From positions 124,001-188,000 of the forward strand of contig MU853191.1 of NCBI GenBank assembly GCA_033085395.1: a stretch of DNA of 64,000 bases, written 5' to 3'. The notes beneath the pieces were generated by a model. That model was not told the origin of the DNA. It saw nothing but the letters and a program-made list of their open reading frames with translations, and ran no database searches. Positions 57,962 through 64,000 of this stretch are shown here, piece after piece. This stretch comes from Xanthoparmelia taractica (taxonomy: Eukaryota > Ascomycota > Lecanoromycetes > Lecanorales > Parmeliaceae). Both the position numbers and the translations under genes were made by a program. The stretch's first letter is position 1. Each line of letters begins with the position of its first letter.

Positions 57962-59275
57962 AGTCGCTGGGCTTCAATGAAGAAGGGAGGAAGGCAGGGG
58001 GACCAGGACGTCGAGGATAGGTTAAGCAAGCGGTATAGAACTCAATTGTAGCACAATAGCCTCGAATGTACGTGGCTTATGGTCGTTGGAGAAGTCCGTA
58101 TGCCCGCTATCTGGGGGCTCCAACAATGACGAAAGTTCGTTATCACCGAAGATCCGCCGAAAAAGCTGACTAAGATAAGCGCTCATTGGCTTCTGCATTT
58201 CTATCCTTCCTCTTTTCTTAAACCCGACGCATTACCGTGGGACTCAACACTCGTGCCTCAAGGTATCTCGTAGACTACGGATCACCTTAATCACGGACAT
58301 ACCCGCAAGATATTGCAGTGAGCCCTTCTCAAATTCATTCTTCCATCCATCTGAGGGTCTCTCTTACTCAAGTGGGCGATTCTGAGAGACGCAGATTGAT
58401 GTGATATGGCCTTTATCAGCTCAAGTACTTGGCTATGATTCACCAAGTTTGCACGAACGAACAGGGGGGGTTGGGCACACATATTTATAGCTCGGATGGA
58501 ATTTCAGTTGCTCTATACACGCGATGGTTGTCGGTTGCTCAGAATCTCGCCGTCCTCCATTACCATCTGCCAGTACGACTTGCTTTGGTCATCCCATCCG
58601 CAATCAGAGCAATCATGCCACATCAATTTAGGCTTCATTAGAGCTATCATATGAGCGTTTACTTTACCGTTCTGCTCTGACACAAATCCTGTTTCCTTGT
58701 TCAGATATGAACTTCTTTGCCTGGAACATGAACAACATACCTGAATGCTTGGGATCGCAGAAAGACCGTAGTGGTGTGCAGTACCAATTTATTTTCGACT
58801 CACTCTCGGATCTGAAGACGCACACGTGTCGGTGATGCCGGGTGATGACGAGTGATCCTACCTCCTCCAATATCTCTAAACATTCTATTTCATTGTGACC
58901 TGCGATAGTCTAACGAGAGAGCACTTACCAAAGATGGCGCTAATGCCAAGCCTGGCCATAATCTCATTGTTGCGGGTTACTTTTGGAGCTACAGCCAAAA
59001 ATATGGTAAACGGCAACGTCAAACCCTTTTGTAGCATGACTACACACCTCTGAGGCACAAATCAATGCTACAGCCTTTTCAATTCCTGCACGCTTCCGTC
59101 CACATTCTCTTCCTAATACGCAACTCGGTAAAGTAACATTAGGCACGAATTGCCGATTGTATACCTCAGTTCGAAGGGCAATTCCAATCATCTAATACCG
59201 CCATCGGCACCATATCTACATCCTAAACGAATAGTCAATTATAGAATACACGTTCCTACAAGTGGTACGAAGTTA

Positions 59276-59355
59276 TTGCCTTGGTCTAATGGGTAGGGCG
59301 TCACGCATTTGTGGATGACTCACAGCCATCTCTGCCTCAGTTCAAAGATTTCCTT
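59276..59355 (+). pseudogene. tRNA-like head of a SINE-like repeat
   Basis: A perfect A box (TGGTCTAATGG, 59282-59292) and a degenerate B box (AGTTCAAAGATTTCC, 59339-59353) are spaced as in a tRNA, but the acceptor and T stems do not pair. Directly downstream begins a repeated 220-240 bp unit, so it may be a tRNA-derived SINE head rather than a gene. Confidence 0.35.
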
Positions 59356-59380
59356 CTTTATATTCTATGCCTCTGTCAAT

Positions 59381-59600
59381 CCGATCTGTAGACTACAGAT
59401 TTTTACCATCCTCAACCTAATCTCTGCCCCTAAGCTTTCCCATCTCAAGGCGCAGTTGCAAGAGTGATGCAGAGAATTTTTTGGCTAAATCATAACTAGC
59501 TTTCCGTTTTGTGGGGACTGCTGGCTATAATTCTGTCTGGTGGCATATATACATCTGAGGGATTAAGCCGTTGACCTTGAGGTTACTCGCGAGTAATCTC
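59381..59600. repeat. tandem duplication, copy 1
   Basis: Starts with the palindrome ATCTGTAGACTACAGAT and ends in TTACTCGCGAGTAA, a perfect 14-base palindrome. The internal block includes GCAGTTGCAAGAGTGATGCA and TTTTGTGGGGACTGCTGGCT, shared with copy 2 at 59640-59879. Estimated identity is high but with scattered changes and small indels. Confidence 0.85.
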
Positions 59601-59639
59601 AGCTCTAAAGGGTTCTTCTACACACGTCGCTGCTACAAG

Positions 59640-59879
59640 CCGATATGTAGACTATAGATCTTCCCACCCTCAAAGTAATATATGCCCTTGAGCTTTTTCA
59701 TCTCAAGCGCAGTTGCAAGAGTGATGCAGAGAATTTTTGCCTATATCATAACTGGCTTTCCATTTTGTGGGGACTGCTGGCTGTCAATCTACCTGACAGC
59801 ATACATGTATATATATCATTATTTCATTTGGAAGGATTAAATCCATGAGCTTGAGATTACTCGCGAGTACTTCAGTGGA
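59640..59879. repeat. tandem duplication, copy 2
   Basis: Same order as copy 1: ATATGTAGACTATAGAT (decayed palindrome), the GCAGTTGCAAGAGTGATGCA block, TTTTGTGGGGACTGCTGGCT, and a terminal TACTCGCGAGTA palindrome. About 20 bases longer than copy 1 owing to a TATATA-rich insert. Confidence 0.85.
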
Positions 59880-60884
59880 CCTCCCTTCAAATCTCACGCC
59901 CTCTGCCCAATACCTCCCCAGCAATTCACCTTCCCCCTTCGTCCCCTCCCAAACAGCACTTTCCTTACCCGTCCATGAATATCTCAAATAAGAAGCAAAC
60001 CCCAAACCCCACACCTAAAACCCCCTAACATAGGCATCAAAGTACGCACACATACGACAAGAATCAGCTCAAACATCCTCACTCACGACCAAACCATCTC
60101 GATCCACAAGCCTACCTATCCTTAACTCAATTCAACTCAATTAAGCCCCTCCAGAAATAACAAGGCAGGTGATGCGAAACGTAGCACTTTATTCGTTTAA
60201 TTTTTTTCGTGCTCAGTAAGAATTTATGTAGATGCAGAAATACTACCACTATCGATGCATTCATTCAAGGGATTCGATTGAATATTTAGCTAGCCTGATC
60301 CTAATCCTGATCCTAACTGATATTGGTACCGCACTCCCATGCATGGCTCTCGCCATCACTCACCGTAACATTACCTCAGCTACGCGCAAAGCATCTAATG
60401 TCATGGCAATCGTGGCACTTCATGTGAGGGCGTGTTGCTATAGTAGAGTATAATATTAGCCTCTTTTATTTTATTTTTCGAATAGTCTGTCGTCGTTACT
60501 AAACTTGTTATTTGTGAAGGAAGACTGGTTCTATTATCAAAGGTCCACGATGCAATTTGAGTCAGCGGGACACGGTTGTTGAGATGGTTGGGTCTCTTGG
60601 GTTGAGTTGGGGCGTCTTGGGGATGGGGAGGGTCGCTTGCTGTTGGGTTTGTGGATAAGGTGCTGGTGTATGTGGTAACATGGATTGGTGGCGTTCACAG
60701 TATGTGCAACCAGTTGTGCAGGGCTGGAGATGTCGTTTCCTGTTTGAAATGGAGTGTATGGAATTGGCATAGGCTTCGTTGATATGATGATGATATCGGA
60801 CGTTAATTAGGCTCAGCGTAGCTTCGTCTTCTACTCTGTCAGGAGTCTGTTGGTTCATGATATGCAGGCTTCACTATGCTGTCT

Positions 60885-63004
60885 TCATTTCTTTTTTCCC
60901 TTCGTCTTGTCCTGGACCTCGATCCAGTGTCTGTTTACTCCTCTCTTCTCCAACGCCTTCACCACTGCATCCTTCTGCGGACCCTGGACCATGATCTCTT
61001 GTACCGGGTTCTTCGGACTGCTGCCTGTCAACTGCCCAACGCTCGTGGAGCTCGCGCATGCTTTCTGCAATTCTTCTGCCAGAGGTTGAGGATTAATGTG
61101 GAAGACCTCTACACCTGACAACTTGGTGACGGTCTTGTTACCAGAACGCGTCTCAAGCGTGATGTGTATCTTGGGAGCATTGCCCGACTTTGCCTTGACC
61201 GTCTCTCTGGTTTCGTCGTTTCTTAGGATGACCCAGAATGGCGAACAAGCTTGCAAGATGCGGTCGATTAGAGCGTCTCGAGGTACGCTGCCCTTGGCAA
61301 TGACTTCACGATCTAAGGAGGAGTTGCCATCGAAGAGTGCGTTTGCCAGGATTGGGTTAAGGTTGACGAGGCGCTTATTCTTGTCTGATATCAGATTCTC
61401 CGATTCGAGATAGGATACAATGATTGGACGTATTTCTGCGGGCAGATAGAGAGCTTTGACGCTAGCGTTCGACGCTTCGAAAATTGGCGCGAATGCCTCC
61501 TTAGGTCTAAAAAGGTTGATTTTCTGGAGTTTCTGCCCGATCGATTCGTCACTCGGAGTGCCACCTGCCACGACAGCTTTGCCACCACCGCCTCCGCCAG
61601 ACTCTGCACCTTGTGTTTCTTTCTTTGGCAGCTTGTAAGGTTTGAAGCTGGCGAAGACTTCATTGTCAAAGTCAATGTCGAGAATGACGCATTCTCCTCC
61701 GTCGCGATCCTTAGACTTTAGGAGCTTCTGTTTTTCTAGGGCCTTGATGAATTTCTTTGCGTTCTTCCAGCTGGTCTTCTTAATGTGCAGGGATGCCGCC
61801 TGCGCAGGCGTGAAGATTGGTAAGTACGGAAGGACGAAGTTGGAAATGACCGATGACTGGTTGATTGGGAAATTCAAGCCTTGATGCGGATCACCTTTGT
61901 GGTTGTTTCGATGGTGATGGACACCATATATGAAGGCCTTCCAGAACGCGTCGTCGATTTCTGTACCTTATAAGCATATAGTATGTCAATGTTCGTCGGC
62001 GTGCTAGCTTGCCTTTGATTGATAACTCTTTTTCCTCCTCCTCAACTCTCTCATATGGCTCAGCGTCTTCGCCTTCGACAAACTCATTCCTTAGTTCGGG
62101 TCGCGGATGTTGTTCGGACCCTTGACTGAGAGATACTCCTCCCTCTTCGGCATCATCGTCCTCCTCCTCCACGGCCAAGTGTTCCACGCCTTCCCTCAAA
62201 CTGGTATCGTCAGCGTCCACTTCCCACCCTTCTATGTGCTCTGGGGCGCTTCCACCAGGTTTGCCTGCTGGGCTCCATGCCCAGATCTCGTCGCCATCCC
62301 AGTGCTCGCCTCTCACTGCATGCCCTTTGGCGCCTTGTACCTGCTGTAAGGAAGCAACATCGATCTCGCAGATGCCGACGACCATAGGCACGCTTGGCTT
62401 GTCAAGGCTGGCGATGGCGACAATCGAGTCTTTGATTGCTTTGGACGAAAACGGCGGTCCGCGAGCCAAGCCTGGCGTCATCAGAGGCGCGCCACTGCGT
62501 AGCTTCTTCAAAACAATCTCAGGTGTATGGAGGAGAGGTACGAGTTGTGGATGTCGCCACAGCGTGTAGACTGCCCATCACACGATTAACTCTAATCCAT
62601 ACTTGACCGTTACAGTACCCACCAGTCGGAATGAGCCTCTCTTCGATCTTTAACCACAGTATGCGTTGATCCTCCCCCGGGTGTGTCCCAGCGTAGACTG
62701 TGCCAGAGACCTGCTTCAAATCAGGTCCTGCCGTTGTGCTGAACCTTGCTGAAAGAGCGTTCTCCGGCATTAAAGAGTTGCGTAGACCACTCAAGCTCAA
62801 CCCGGAGGACGCCTCATCGCTCTTGTCTCCTTGCTCTTCACCATTCCCAGGTATCTCTATGTCAAAGTCTTTGATTATCTGGTCTGCTATCTTGCGTCTG
62901 TCCGAGGAGCGAAGGGGAGCAAGAGGTTTGATCTGTGCAAGGGTTCAGCAGCGGGGCGTGGAAGCATCGGGGCTTCACGTACATTAGGTTTCTTCTTGAA
63001 CATA
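60885..63004 (-). CDS. TMA64: translation factor Tma64 / eIF2D
   Basis: eIF2D/Tma64 promotes release of tRNA and mRNA from 40S subunits during recycling. Four exons: 62984-63004, 62623-62932, 62013-62570 and 60885-61966 (656 residues). Exon 1 is MFKKKPN, joined to IKPLAPLRSSDRRKIADQII. The PUA-like N-terminal region includes VYTLWRHPQLVPLLHTPEIV and VGICEIDVASLQ. Intron 3 (61967-62012, 46 nt) uses a GC donor (AAAG/GCAAGC...ATAAG); it restores GTEIDDAFWKAFIYG. The last exon holds a SWIB/MDM2-like block (ALYLPAEIRPIIVSYLESEN) and the SUI1 domain (KIHITLETRSGNKTVTKLSG...QEIMVQGPQKDAVVKALEKR), ending in a Lys tail. An acidic stretch (about residues 225-290) is typical. The call is firm. Confidence 0.93.
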
Positions 63005-64000
63005 TTATTTGATTGAAGGAATATCTGGTGGATGTCGGCAGCGCAGCACAGGTTATGAATGGCGACAGCAACTTGCTAATGATGTAAGAATGCTCGAGCA
63101 CACATGGTAAATACTGGAGCGCCGGGTGGCTGAGGTGAAATCCCCTCGGTCGTTTTATCCGCTTCCCTTTTGCTGCTATGTATTGTTGGATCGAAAAGCC
63201 CTTTACATAGCAGCATCTTGGATGCACCTTGAAATACGTCTCTACTATAGTATATGTCTTCCTCCGACCTGATGAAGACTCTGATTAAGGACATGAGAAA
63301 GTACCGCCCTATCTCATACGAATGAACAGCGGACATGTATATATACGATCGAACTGTTTCGAATGCGGTCGCTAGCCAGACCAAGGACTTCTAAAATCTA
63401 TACGACATTTATACAAAGGACAACAGTGACTACATGTAAAGATGCAGTATGCCTTCCCACGGTTCCCTCTCCTCAAACGATGCAAATTACAATCCCCAAA
63501 GCTTCCCAAAAACGCACCTATTTTGAGCATCTTAGCGGCTGGTAACGAAGACCTGATTGTGGCGCCGACATGCCGTGCCGGGATTGCACCCTTGCCGCGT
63601 GGTGCTGCGAGTTCTAAGGAGGCAAGGCGAGTGCCATGCTTAGAGTCTGCGCACCCTACGCGTATACCGGCTGCTCGAGAGCTTTGATTAGATCCAATTC
63701 ATCTTGAAGGAAGGCAATGATCTGTGTGCAGATGCTACTTCTCTTAGTCGGTTTTGTAAGGCTCTATGCCCTACCATAACCTCCCTTGCGCCGCCTAGGT
63801 GCACTTTGAATCGTTCCTAGTGAACTGCAAAGCCGAGCAACCGATTGTTTGAAAGTGCGCTCACATTCAAAAAAAGTCAAAACCAAGGTCATTGAATCCG
63901 TATGCATTTTTGATTGGCTATCTGTCAATCTGCTCGCTGTGCAAAGTACCAGTACGCCACTAAATAGGGACCATGAAGCTACCGTGCATGCTTATCAACC
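63005..64000. other. gene-free right edge
   Basis: TMA64 promoter side and window edge. Short open frames only; no RNA gene, repeat or domain recognised. Confidence 0.45.

Larger units (their letters stand above)
57962..60884. other. 2.9-kb gene-poor gap
   Basis: No protein gene is supported. The main content is a tRNA-like sequence followed by a tandem duplication (59.3-59.9 kb, listed separately). Part of the right end is the TMA64 3' flank. Confidence 0.5.

Overview
This window comes from a filamentous ascomycete (Pezizomycotina). Genes are split by many short introns (about 40-110 nt, GTRNGT...YAG with CTRAC-like branch points). Products include Hook, Rcf2, HET-domain, Pth11/rhodopsin-type and DUF7730/F-box-like proteins. 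Two AT-rich islands are depleted in CpA/TpG and full of TpA and stop codons, the signature of repeat-induced point mutation (RIP). I cannot settle the class; Leotiomycetes or Dothideomycetes are both plausible. All exon structures were worked out by eye from splice signals, reading phase and family knowledge.

Left arm (1-11.7 kb) is a conserved housekeeping block: a Hook-type dynein/endosome adaptor (-), a small secreted I9-type protease inhibitor (-), the 3'-end processing factor Pcf11 (+), a Gfo/Idh/MocA (dihydrodiol dehydrogenase-like) oxidoreductase (+), and proteasome lid subunit Rpn8 (-). From 12.7 to 17 kb lies a divergent pair of paralogous HET-like genes; one is fused to ankyrin repeats and a PxxPxR tail and carries an apparent frameshift. 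From 18 to 31 kb come a secreted protein, a fungal nuclear-type low-complexity protein, a fusion of a transposase-like HTH with an HD phosphohydrolase, a kynurenine-formamidase-like cyclase, and a seven-helix fungal rhodopsin-type membrane protein.

Centre (32.6-44.7 kb) is the repeat compartment. A heavily RIP-mutated Helitron (minus strand, about 33-40.5 kb) retains recognisable Rep-like and Pif1-helicase segments. A 2.06-kb piggyBac-like element (42,668-44,726) has inverted termini and a broken transposase. Between them sits a small secreted-protein gene with an in-frame TGA or a stop-containing intron.

Right arm (45-64 kb) has an F-box-like/DUF7730-type protein, a large polytopic membrane protein, an F-box protein with a frame change, a small Cys-containing secreted protein, the respiratory supercomplex factor Rcf2, and the translation factor Tma64/eIF2D (with a GC-AG intron). 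A tRNA-headed, tandemly duplicated repeat (59.3-59.9 kb) lies in the gene-poor gap before Tma64.

The strongest candidates for something undescribed are the HTH-HD fusion, the divergent HET pair with a shared N-terminal motif and an SH3-ligand-like tail, and the duplicated palindrome-bounded repeat near 59.5 kb.
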